Under the pieces are notes generated by a model, which ran no database searches, was not told the origin of the DNA, and was given only the letters and a program-made list of their open reading frames with translations. Source: Alloascoidea africana (Eukaryota > Ascomycota > Alloascoideomycetes > Alloascoideales > Alloascoideaceae). From it: a DNA stretch of 64,000 nt. The stretch's first letter is position 1, and each line of letters begins with the position of its first letter. The stretch covers positions 245,979 to 309,978 of the forward strand of contig JAKTTT010000023.1 of NCBI GenBank assembly GCA_030581615.1. The letters run 5' to 3'. This document shows positions 1 to 8,962 of this stretch, in pieces. The translations under genes and the position numbers were made by a program.

Positions 1-2036
1 GCTGGTCTTCAATAAAAGGTCATATTCCAGCCTGAGCTGTTTTAGCTGAGATTCAAGAACAGATATTTGGGATGATTGTTTCTCAATCATCTGATCCTGC
101 TCCTCACTCGTCTACAAATAGGTTAGAAATGAAAAGAGAGCACTTAACAACGAACTCCTGCCCCACTTACCTTATGATGCTCTTCCAATTCCTTTTCGTA
201 AAAGTCTCGATCTTTCAGGAATTGTATTCCTCTCTCTACTTCCTTGGCCAATATTTGGCTCATCTCCTCTAATTTGACCCCTTCAAGTTCTCTTTCCTTC
301 TGTATTGTCTGCAATCTTTCGTAAAGCATTTCAACCTCTTCTTCTCCAATAAATGTTGCATCATCATCCAATCTGTTGCCATTGTTTTTTTCTCGACCAT
401 CGAATAGCATGTGGTTCTCTGCCCTGTATCGCTCTTCTAACTCGAGAACTTGATTTCCTAATTCTTGAAGGCTTGCTAACAATGACTGACAATCATCTCT
501 TTTTAAAATCAGCGAGCACTTTATCCACTCAAGTTTATCGTTTTTGCCTCCATTAAGCAAAGATTGGGTTCTCGAATCCACCTGAGATTGTGTGCTCCAT
601 GACAGTAATAATTCGGCAATGTCATGAATAAGGTCCTGAGATAACGAATCTTCAATGCTGAATTTTTCCATATCGCTTGATTGCCGTTTCATAGATTCGC
701 CTAAATTATCAATTTCCAGTAGTAACTCATAAACTTTGTCTTTCTCTGAATGCAGTTCACGTCTCAGTTTTTCAATCTCTTCCTTTAGGATTGCTTCTAG
801 CTCGTGGTCCATAGGCAAGTTCCCATTGTCCCGCTTGATATCAGTTAGTCTTGAAACAAGCTCATTTTTCAGTTTTAAATTTTTTGTGCCAATTTCATTT
901 AAAGCATCCCTAAGTATTGTCTCCATCATTTTCCACTGAATTTGGAAACCATGGATCTTCTGACTGAGAGCTTGAACTTGATTTGACTCTCCTATACTAA
1001 AACTAGAGTTAGGCAATTCTTTCATGGATTTCCAATCGTCTCCTCCTGCAATCAAAGACATCCGTCGGAGAGATCGTTTTCCCGAGCTTGAGCTTGGTCT
1101 GGGCTGCTTCCATCTGATGGGGGTCTTCTCAGGCTGTGGTAGAATAGGAGCAAATTCTTCTTTATCGATATCTATTTCATCGAGCCCTTTTGTATCCAAA
1201 GTGTCTAATCTAGCCGGCGAGCTTCTAGTTTTGGCAGTGCCTGATTTAGAACTTGTTGGAGAAGATGTACATATTCTGGAAGTCACTGAGCTATAGTTCG
1301 ATTTTGCCATCTTCTTCCCATTTGGAGAAGTTTTGGGTTTCGTTCCCAACTCGCCCAAAATAGCTGAAGAAATCTTTACAAACTTTGGAACGGGCGTTGA
1401 CGTCGTGGCATCAAGAATTGATGCATTTGTTTTAGCCTCTCTAGAGTCGGAACTTGGCTCTACTTTAGTACCCCTGAGTCTGTCTTTCGCCCTGGCAGAT
1501 CGCAGTTTCTCCAGTGTCTGCATATCCACAGAGTTTGATCTGCTCAGCGAATCGGCTCCCCCGCTTTTCCTGGTGGGTCGAGTTCCAGTGCCATTCTCCT
1601 TCTCAAACTCAAACATGCTGGTGTTTCGGGCTTGCAACTCTTTTAACCTTGACGCGTAAGAAAAACGCTTAGCACCAGCTGGAGAATGCGCCCGTGATGA
1701 GCTGTCGGAACCTTGAGGAGCATGGTCATAGGTATCTCCATTTAAACTCCCGCTCATGCTATTATTTCCTATTTTCTGAAATGATAATTCCTGTGGGTAT
1801 GATGATGATCTATTATCGACCTTCTGATGGGGTTCTAGTGCGCCGAGATTACTGTCCGCACTGCCGGGAGCACTCTCAGACCTCTCAGACTCTTTCCTCG
1901 TATTGACATTTTCGTTATGAACAGGGTGATCATCTGAGTTCGTGCCAGACATGACCTTCTTGTCGTTATCACTATCTTTTGTTTGTGCCTCCTTTTCCTG
2001 ATCTCGAGTCTTGGAAACGTCAGAATCTTTACTCAT
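1..2036 (-). CDS. Coiled-coil protein, C-terminus cut by window edge, one intron
   Basis: Not recognised by name. The start chosen is the ATG at 2036-2034 (protein begins MSKDSDVSK); the frame is open slightly further but only from a TTG. Exon 1 runs 2036-171 and ends at a GTAAGT donor. The 59-nt intron (170-112) has a TTCTAAC branch site and a TTTGTAG acceptor. Exon 2 (111-1) stays in phase and continues off the window with heptad-like sequence. The first ~330 residues are Ser/Lys/Asp-rich and look disordered. From about residue 360 the protein is rich in Glu, Lys and Leu with long predicted coiled coils. No motor, CAP-Gly or other catalytic motif is visible. A structural role in the cytoskeleton, spindle pole or vesicle tethering is possible but is only inference from the coiled coil. 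Confidence 0.75.
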
Positions 2037-2263
2037 GGCGATCTCATCCAATCAAAAAACCAGTGATCAGGTAACGAATAACCTCGTAGTTTCCAGAGGG
2101 ATTTCTCCTGGAAACAGAACCGGCAAGACTAACTTAATCAGTTATTCTGCTTTACTGTGAGAGAACAGATATATTTCTGTCCTAAAGACTGTCCTACCAT
2201 ACTCCATACTTCGCGTTGAGTTTACCCGGCTAAGAAACAGATACAAAACATCCATACAACCTA

Positions 2264-3483
2264 TTAACTTTCAAAAGGGAAATATTTATCAGGGCTAGTA
2301 CTCCACGCTGCTTCTAAACAGGTCAATATGCTCTCGACTATCTTCTGATTGTCGCCTAAGGACTCTTGTTCTGCGCCTTCGTCTTGATTTTCAATTTTGT
2401 AAGCTTTCAGCCCGTATTTGAGCTCAAAACTGCTTATAAGACTTAGGAAGCACATTTGATCCAGTACTTTTTGTTTTATAAGAGAGCGTAGGTATCCTAC
2501 AGTTGATTCATTTTTTAAAAGTAACTTGGATTTGTCCAGTTCATGGCCCGAAACGAGTATCACGATGCTTCGAAAAGCCTCCAAGTCTTGAGAGTTATTC
2601 ACCTTGAGTAACCAATCCAGGCACTGATCGAAATCGTTATTGTATAGAAATGCCAAAGATATTAGTAGACTTAAGGATGATGATATTTCGTTTGCAAAAT
2701 GGTTAGAAGTATTACTCGAGGTCTTGTTTTTGGCAGCTGTTGCGTAGAGTATCGTCTTGAAATGGTTGGCACAGCTCAAGTAATTTCTCATTCCTGCAAG
2801 TGTAGCGCCTACTGAAAAGGATAGGTTGTTCATTTTGATTTTAACATCTCCGGCTGTTTTTTCGGTTTGACTCGATCTCAGAACCCACAAAAGTGCATGC
2901 AGCTCTGTTAAAAGCATTGGATTGTCACCAGCTGCTCTAAGTTTCAGCAACAACAGCTGTAGTAGCCAGGGGGTATAATCAGGGAATGGGTTTATAAATT
3001 TGCTGTTAATTGAGTCTATGTTGTCAACAGGGACACCGTTTGATAGAACAAGATTACTCTTGCTCTTTTCATCTTTTGCGGGTGGTGTCAGGCCTGTGTT
3101 TTTCTGTTCATGTTCAGTTTTTGCAATATTGAATAGCTCCTGACAGACCTTCTTTCCCTCAATCTGTGCAATTGTAACCAATCCGTGAAGCACTAGGCAT
3201 GAAAGTCGGACGTACCACAACCGAAGAATCAGCTGGGTCTGTTTGGGATTACAACTCAAAATGCATGTTTTGGATGATATTGCTGCTCCCAAAAATCTGT
3301 TTTTTGTCAATTGAGTTTCAATTTGTGATAAGGATGTGGAACTTGACAGGTCTTTTAAATCTCCAACATCTGGGTCCTATCCGGGATATTAGACGTGTTA
3401 GGTGTAGTTACAAAGACCCTCACACATACGATTGGAGTTGGTACGAATATTTTAGAATCGATAAGTGGAACTAGTTGGGCCAT
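2264..3483 (-). CDS. TRAPPC12-like TRAPP complex subunit, two exons
   Basis: Probably the fungal counterpart of TRAPP subunit 12, a TPR-type protein of the TRAPPIII tethering complex that acts in early secretory traffic and autophagy. The support is a run matching the family: an LWYVRL...HGL...A..E segment, then a Pro-Phe segment, then Leu-rich helical repeats with an SLAFLYNNDF unit. The main frame (3376-2264) has no ATG at its start. A short first exon (3483-3430, encoding MAQLVPLIDSKIFVPTPI) joins it through a 53-nt intron (3429-3377) with a GTATGT donor, a CCTAAC branch and a GGATAG acceptor, keeping phase 0. The product would be about 388 aa. It faces the next gene divergently. S. cerevisiae has no obvious TRAPPC12. 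The family call rests on remembered similarity, not an alignment. Confidence 0.68.
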
Positions 3484-4079
3484 TCTCTGTGGTTTACTTG
3501 AGAGAGGCTCTCATCGATACACCACGTTTATGATGGTTACCCGGTGTTGGAGGTGCATGTTGCGATGAGAACGAGTGTAATAAACTCGATTCAACTAGTG
3601 ACAATTCAGCTCTTCTTTTACAGCTGTTTAAACCTGAATAGAAATTAGAACATTGGATTGATTTTCCTTATCATTGTTTTCCGCGTTGAGGTTGTGAAAA
3701 CAAGCTAATTTTGTATCTGCCGCAATTTCTTGAGGATAGAATCAATGGTCTTGGCAGATTAGGCAGCCAGTTTTAAGCAATTACAAGCACTTGATGTTCG
3801 ATTCTCCCCTCAGTCGAGAATACTCTATAAGCCCCATTCGAAGATCATCCTACGTTCGTATTTAAGAATGGCTTCAGAAAACTCTTGCTGAACAGCTCAT
3901 TTCTGTCAGTAATAAACACGATAGCACGTGATCGGAAGGCACTGTGATCCGGATCAGTTAATTCCAATGTCATCAAGTCCGGAACAAAAGTCATTTAAAA
4001 TCTAATCCATTCTTCTCAAAAGCTGTGTGTCTGTATCTGTGAGACTGTTGAGATCTTCATCGGGTAGTGGAAAAGCTAT
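3484..4079. promoter_or_regulatory. Divergent intergenic region with a CACGTG box
   Basis: This 596-bp region lies between two divergent genes and should hold both promoters. A CACGTG E-box is at 3925-3930, about 150 bp upstream of the plus-strand ATG. CACGTG is the core bound by Cbf1/Tye7-type bHLH factors in yeasts. No RNA gene or repeat is visible. A GTTCGATTC stretch near 3795 resembles a tRNA B box, but no tRNA fold surrounds it. Confidence 0.35.
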
Positions 4080-5696
4080 ATGACAGCTTATCACTATCTT
4101 ATTTCTGCTAATCCAACTAGTTCCAGAAATGATTCTGGCGAAGATAGTAACTTGACAACTTCAATTCCTCCTGGCTACAAAGATCAATCGCAAACAGGCG
4201 CGGGTTTGAATACAACGGCAGATGAAGTTATAATTCCAAGTGATAATCTTTTGGGGAAGAGCAAAAGAAGAATGACATGGTCTTCTGCATCGGTACAGGC
4301 TTTGAATGAGCAAAAATGCCGAACTCCTTCGCACTCGGCTTCACATAGTATTTCTTCTGCTCCAGCCCCTTTCATGCTTGGTCCGATAGCAGTTTCTACG
4401 GGCCAAAACCCCCAAAAGCGAAAGGATAGAGGTCTTAGTGTTAAAACTTCAATGTCTCAAAGTTCGAGCACCTCAGCTCTCAATGAGTTGATGCGAGAGA
4501 GCCCTATGAACGATTCCATTTCCCCAAGCCATTACAGACAAAGAAAGCTTGAGCCAGGATTTGCATTTGGCTCTCAGCAAAAGCTTTCGCCCCCTCGACC
4601 GCCTATGACAATTGGTGAAGAGCAGAAAACGAAGCCTTTGGTACCAGAGGTGTCACCTCCTAGCTCGTGCATTCGATCGTATGGCGTCGGAACACGGTTT
4701 GGTGATATTTTTTCAAGCCCTACCTACTCAAACTCTCCACAGTACAGAACCTCATCTACTGTTGTGCCAGTAGGTCAGGATAGCAGTTCTAATGGCATGA
4801 ATGATACCGCAATCTGTGGCGAAAAGTACCCAGTTGCGAGGCACAAATTGGTCGAGCAGTTTTATAATAATGATGAGAACGGAAGATTACGATCAACTAC
4901 GAGCTATCCGACAAGGTCAGCGATAAATCTTGGTGCGAAAAGCCAAGGATCTCTTCACCATGAGACAAGCGCTTTAAATATTCTGGAGAAACAGAATACG
5001 AGCGCCACCAGAGACGGTTCAAGATCAACGTTTTCAACTATGCCTTTGATAAGGACAAGAGAAAATAGCTATGATGGAGGGACTTTGGAAAAAAACACAA
5101 ACACTTCTGATGTCTCTGAAGAACACGAGGATCAAGAAGAAATGTCGCGTTTCAACCCCAATCTAGCAATTTTGGGACTGAATGAAAAGCAAACTCTGAT
5201 ATATGCCCTTAAAGAAGACGCATCTAACTGGACGGATGTTTTCCGACAGTTGAAGGTTGATGAGCATAATGTAAAGAACAAAATCATACAAGCGGAGCAG
5301 GATCTGGAAAGCAGTCTAATATCGACCAAAAATCTGGGGAATACGGTACAAGCCGTTAATCTTCAAATCGAGCAGATGAAAGATGCGTTAATAGGAGAAA
5401 TAGAAAAGATGCAACTGGATTTCAAGCAAAGCACTGCTGATTTAAAAGCTCTTGAGACTGATCTAGAAGTGCTGGAGGTGTTAGAAAAACGAATGGAGAA
5501 AGCAAATTCTACGCTTGGTGAATACAGAGAACGGCTTGATAAAGTGAATATTCAAGTGGAAGAGCTAGAGAAGCAAAAGATCTCAACACGAAGGAAAGTC
5601 GCAAAGAGGTATGCATTTATGAAGCTATGTCTCATGTCTCTTTTTGTACTGTTTTGTGCACAGGTCAGTTTTTATTGGTTCAAATTGTTCTTTTAG
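4080..5696 (+). CDS. Tail-anchored coiled-coil protein, unknown function
   Basis: Not recognised. The 538-aa product starts at ATG 4080. The first ~350 residues are Ser/Thr/Pro-rich and probably disordered. Residues ~360-505 form a helical, heptad-rich region that starts with NPNLAILGLNEKQTLIYAL and continues with many Glu, Gln, Leu and Lys. The last ~25 residues are one hydrophobic helix (LCLMSLFVLFCAQVSFYW) preceded by a basic stretch (RRKVAKR), with only a few residues after it. This is the layout of a tail-anchored protein facing the cytosol (or nucleoplasm) from the ER or nuclear envelope. Membrane tether and SUN/KASH-type linker roles are both possible, but the C-terminus does not carry the Pro-rich tail of classical KASH peptides. 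Confidence 0.8.
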   Translation: MTAYHYLISANPTSSRNDSGEDSNLTTSIPPGYKDQSQTGAGLNTTADEVIIPSDNLLGKSKRRMTWSSASVQALNEQKCRTPSHSASHSISSAPAPFMLGPIAVSTGQNPQKRKDRGLSVKTSMSQSSSTSALNELMRESPMNDSISPSHYRQRKLEPGFAFGSQQKLSPPRPPMTIGEEQKTKPLVPEVSPPSSCIRSYGVGTRFGDIFSSPTYSNSPQYRTSSTVVPVGQDSSSNGMNDTAICGEKYPVARHKLVEQFYNNDENGRLRSTTSYPTRSAINLGAKSQGSLHHETSALNILEKQNTSATRDGSRSTFSTMPLIRTRENSYDGGTLEKNTNTSDVSEEHEDQEEMSRFNPNLAILGLNEKQTLIYALKEDASNWTDVFRQLKVDEHNVKNKIIQAEQDLESSLISTKNLGNTVQAVNLQIEQMKDALIGEIEKMQLDFKQSTADLKALETDLEVLEVLEKRMEKANSTLGEYRERLDKVNIQVEELEKQKISTRRKVAKRYAFMKLCLMSLFVLFCAQVSFYWFKLFF

Positions 5697-6059
5697 TTTT
5701 CTTTGATCAATCATTATCTCTTCTTGTGTCTATATCCTTTTCTGTTTTCCTATAGTTTACGCATCATAAATAGCTTTGGGATGATCTGTTAGTTTTTCTC
5801 GTTTTAATAGAGTCTTTGCATTATTACCCCTTACTGCTTAAGGGGACGATATATTCGAGATGCCTTTCGTATATCTTCCGATATCCCTGCAGAAACCCGA
5901 AACACACAAACAAAAAACAAAAACACATAACCGGAGAAGCTATCAACTCTTTCTAGCTAGTTAAAATAATTGTGCCAGAATGTACACCGCACTAAGAGTA
6001 AACCACGTCCTCTTGCAGTGTTCATCCTCAGTCCGATCAGAATCACAGACACTTGCGCA
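5697..6059. promoter_or_regulatory. Intergenic region, promoter of YhhN-family gene
   Basis: This 363-bp stretch joins two co-directional genes. It is AT-rich, with a run of CACACAAACAAAAAAC-like sequence around 5905-5930. The coding frame of the downstream gene is open upstream of its ATG as far as a TTG at 5970, but that extension lacks an ATG and does not resemble the family. I see no other feature. Confidence 0.4.
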
Positions 6060-6722
6060 ATGATCTTGGACTATGTTTATCTGGCGACGCTCGCGTGCAA
6101 TGTATACTCTGTGAACCAGTCATTTAAGGCCGGGGTGTTTCTGACGAAGCCTATTCTCATGCCTTTACTGCAAATTATGCTACTGACGGTACATCAAATG
6201 ATCGTCAGAGATAGCTTACCATATCCAAGGAAGAATCTGCTAATGCTCTCTTTGCTTTTCAGCTTGGGCGGCGATTTGTGTTTGCTGTTTGAAGATCCAA
6301 ATCAGTCACTTTTTTTCATTGGAGGTCTTGTGAACTTTTTATTGGCCCATGTATTATACATTGCAATATATATGATTGATAAGAGAGGCCGAGGGATCCA
6401 TGGGTTCTGGTCTATGTTTTTAGTCACTGGTATACTACTTGCGTTCTACGTTAAGGTATTGATTATGGAGCTTTTACCTCTGGTTAAACAGGAGGATGAA
6501 AACATGGTGATTCCTGTTATGATGTACGGAGCAGTTTTAACCTTCATGGCCTGGGCAGCGATAAGAAAAACTTCGGTGATAACCATGCTTGGAGCGATTC
6601 TTTTCATAGCCAGCGATTTGAAATTGGCATATTCAATATTTGGACATCAGCCGGACAATGGATTTGTTATGGCGACATATGGAATTGGCCAGTATTTGAT
6701 AATGAAAGGTTTAATCCATTAA
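6060..6722 (+). CDS. YhhN/TMEM86-family membrane protein (putative lysoplasmalogenase)
   Basis: A polytopic membrane protein of about 220 aa from ATG 6060. It has about eight hydrophobic segments and family hallmarks: an early KP (FLTKPILMPLL), an SLGGD..L segment after TM3, and a downstream F..G...F..AHV.Y motif (FIGGLVNFLLAHVLYIA). Bacterial YhhN and human TMEM86B belong to this family. TMEM86B hydrolyses the vinyl-ether bond of lysoplasmalogens. Yeasts largely lack plasmalogens, so the substrate here is uncertain and another lysophospholipid is possible. Length and topology fit the family. The ATG is chosen because it leaves only a few residues before TM1. Confidence 0.75.
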   Translation: MILDYVYLATLACNVYSVNQSFKAGVFLTKPILMPLLQIMLLTVHQMIVRDSLPYPRKNLLMLSLLFSLGGDLCLLFEDPNQSLFFIGGLVNFLLAHVLYIAIYMIDKRGRGIHGFWSMFLVTGILLAFYVKVLIMELLPLVKQEDENMVIPVMMYGAVLTFMAWAAIRKTSVITMLGAILFIASDLKLAYSIFGHQPDNGFVMATYGIGQYLIMKGLIH

Positions 6723-6828
6723 TTAGCGCTGACGGAAGTAAAGCGCGCAAAGAACGTTTGACACGTAAAATTAGCAGTAGCATTTTGTAAGCGGGCAATC
6801 AAATTAAATTGTAGGCCCTGAGACCATC

Positions 6829-7229
6829 TTATTCTCCGTCATTCTCCGAGACAAGAGATCTTCCTCCCATGTCAAACGGCGAGCAGTGCTGACTGAAGCC
6901 GAGGCTTTGGTTTGTTTCCAGTTGTGATTCCCCAAAGGCCATGTTCCGTTGCTTCAATACGTGATGCTTCCTCAGCATTATTGAGTTGTGAAAGTTTTTT
7001 TTCACGTTTTCCACCTGCTCGGCTGGTTCCCCCACTTTCCGCCAGCCGAGCTGGCCAGGGACGTCATCAGACACAAAAGGGACCATGTCGAACAGAAGGC
7101 CAGAAACGAAAAACAGTATAGAGAGTCCAACGATACTGTAGAAAGCGGCTGGGACAAATGTCCACGGACTCCTCCTCTCTTCCCCTCGATTGTGTAATAA
7201 GTAGATGAACCGGACGGAGCATGATTCAT
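6829..7229 (-). pseudogene. Small single-pass membrane protein gene, apparently needing a -1 frameshift
   Basis: Two overlapping minus-strand frames look like one gene. From ATG 7229 the first frame reads MNHAPSGSSTYYTIEGKR. The neighbouring -1 frame then gives a membrane helix (FYSIVGLSILFFVSGLLF) followed by a polar tail ending at TAA 6831-6829. The second frame has no ATG before the helix. Its first ATG (7086) would remove the helix, and an in-frame TGA lies just upstream of 7220. The switch falls in a purine run near 7170-7185 (GAGGGGAAGAGAGGAGGAG). Possible explanations are a one-base deletion (real or an assembly error), programmed -1 frameshifting, or a missed 5' exon. I do not recognise the protein family. 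Confidence 0.45.
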
Positions 7230-7525
7230 CTCAGCCGTTAAGATGGGGCAAATCTAACACAATTTAAGATTTTTGCCCACTATGTATGCTATGCTTACTT
7301 TTAAAGCCTTCTCTACTTGAAGCCTAATTAACGTTTTATTAGAGTTTCAACTACTGTGTCTGGCCACTGTATTTATATGTTTATTTCCCCCTATGAACTC
7401 CCGATCCTTCCTTGCTTAGTTACTTTTTTTTGGTTAAATCAGAGCTGAAAAAGAAGAATAAAACATAAAGAAAGAAAAAATACATAAAAAAGCATAGAAC
7501 TAAAAAAATTACAAAAGAAAAAAAA
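7230..7525. promoter_or_regulatory. Promoter region of acyl-CoA dehydrogenase gene
   Basis: A 296-bp AT-rich stretch between divergent genes. It ends in a very A-rich leader (about 7442-7525) directly before the ATG, as is common for well-expressed yeast genes. No defined site is recognised. Confidence 0.35.
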
Positions 7526-8869
7526 ATGAGCATAAAACCTGGACAGCAAGAGTCTTCTTCTCAAGCCCCAGATTTGTCTAGAAAGCTCTTTGGTGAGTTG
7601 ATTCCATATGGAGATCCGGCTTGGTATCAAGGACATTGTTCGCCTTACTACAACGAGACCCATGTTGCTTTTAGAAAAGAGCTCCGAGGTTGGATTGAAG
7701 AAAGACTAGAACCTCATGTGGAAAAATGGGCAGATACCGGGGACGTTCCACCAGAAATTTACAAAGAATTTGGAAGTCGAGGATACCTAGCAGGTTCATT
7801 ATTAGCTCCATATCCAACTAAATACACAGACATTGTTGTTGAGAGCGTTCCACCTGAAAAATGGGATGCATTCCATGAGCTGATTTTGATTGACGAGTTG
7901 CAACGGTTGGGCTCCACCGGTCTCGTAACGAGGTTAGTGGGAATTTATGCTTGCGCAGTCCACATTTTGTATCGGTGTTTCACCGAACAGCAAAAAAAAC
8001 AGTTTCTTCCCCAGATTTTCTCCGGTGAACTTATATGCTCCCTTGCCGTTGGGGAAGCTGCTGCAGGATCCGATATTGGTGGAATAGTAACCAAGGCAGA
8101 AAAGACTGCGGATGGGAAGCATTACATTATCAACGGCGACAAGAAATGGGTTTCATTGGGGGAATTTTCCGACTATTCTATAGTGGCTGCAAGAACTGGG
8201 GGTCCCAGATTGAAAGGAATCAGTCTTTTTTTTGTTGCAAATGATACTCCTGGAATATCTATTGAGGTTATGGATTTGCAAGGAATGAAGGAAGCAGGTG
8301 TGGTTTCGATGACGTTCAAAGATGTCAAAGTCCCTGTAGAAAGTCTTATTGGACCAGAAAACCAAGGTTTTAAGAGTATAATAACAAACTTCAACCATGA
8401 GCGGTTGGCCGTTGGAGCCCAAGCCATTCGAAATGCTCGAGTTTGTCTTGAAGAAGCGATCAAATACGCACACAAGAGAGAAACTTTTGGAAAAAAATTG
8501 ATTCAGCACGATGTTGTCAGGAACAGATTGGCAAACATGGCCATTCGAATTGAAGGAGCTCAAAATTGGATTGAGAACTTGCTCTATCAATTCATTTACA
8601 CACCGGAAAAGGATGCAGAGAAGAGATTGGCAAGCGCAGTTGCGGGATGTAAAGCAAATGCATCACAAACATTTGAGCTTTGTGCCCGTGATGCTGTCCA
8701 GATATTTGGAGGGCTTGGATATACCAAGGGAGGACTCGGTGCGAAAGTTGAGAGGCTTTATAGAGAAGCCAAGGCATCTGCGATTTTCGGAGGACCTGAG
8801 GACGAGATGCTTGATCTTGCAATTGTGCGAGCGGTTAGCATTAACCGCCAACTTGGGGCAAAAATTTAG
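7526..8869 (+). CDS. Acyl-CoA dehydrogenase
   Basis: A 447-aa FAD-dependent acyl-CoA dehydrogenase, which forms a trans-2 double bond in an acyl-CoA. Family motifs are clear: the substrate/flavin loop (AVGEAAAGSDIGG), KWVSLGEFSDY, the C-terminal RETFGKKLIQHDVVR helix, and a flavin-binding FGGLGYTKGG. The usual catalytic Glu site near the C-terminus reads IFGGPEDEM, without the YEGT motif of medium-chain enzymes. Glu292 in NHERLAVG instead lies where isovaleryl-CoA and long-chain dehydrogenases carry their base, so those enzymes are the likelier model. There is no clear mitochondrial presequence or C-terminal SKL-type signal, so the compartment is open. S. cerevisiae has no such enzyme because it uses acyl-CoA oxidase. 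The ATG at 7526 follows an A-rich leader. Confidence 0.9.
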   Translation: MSIKPGQQESSSQAPDLSRKLFGELIPYGDPAWYQGHCSPYYNETHVAFRKELRGWIEERLEPHVEKWADTGDVPPEIYKEFGSRGYLAGSLLAPYPTKYTDIVVESVPPEKWDAFHELILIDELQRLGSTGLVTRLVGIYACAVHILYRCFTEQQKKQFLPQIFSGELICSLAVGEAAAGSDIGGIVTKAEKTADGKHYIINGDKKWVSLGEFSDYSIVAARTGGPRLKGISLFFVANDTPGISIEVMDLQGMKEAGVVSMTFKDVKVPVESLIGPENQGFKSIITNFNHERLAVGAQAIRNARVCLEEAIKYAHKRETFGKKLIQHDVVRNRLANMAIRIEGAQNWIENLLYQFIYTPEKDAEKRLASAVAGCKANASQTFELCARDAVQIFGGLGYTKGGLGAKVERLYREAKASAIFGGPEDEMLDLAIVRAVSINRQLGAKI

Positions 8870-8962
8870 GACAATAATATAGATTTATAGAGTATATTAT
8901 ACATGATACAGTTTCTTTAGAATTAATGGGGCTAGTGCTTTGAAAAGAAAGGCAATAATATA

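Noticed and set aside
3725-3830. GTTCGATTC resembling a tRNA B box
   Set aside because: No A box or cloverleaf around it.
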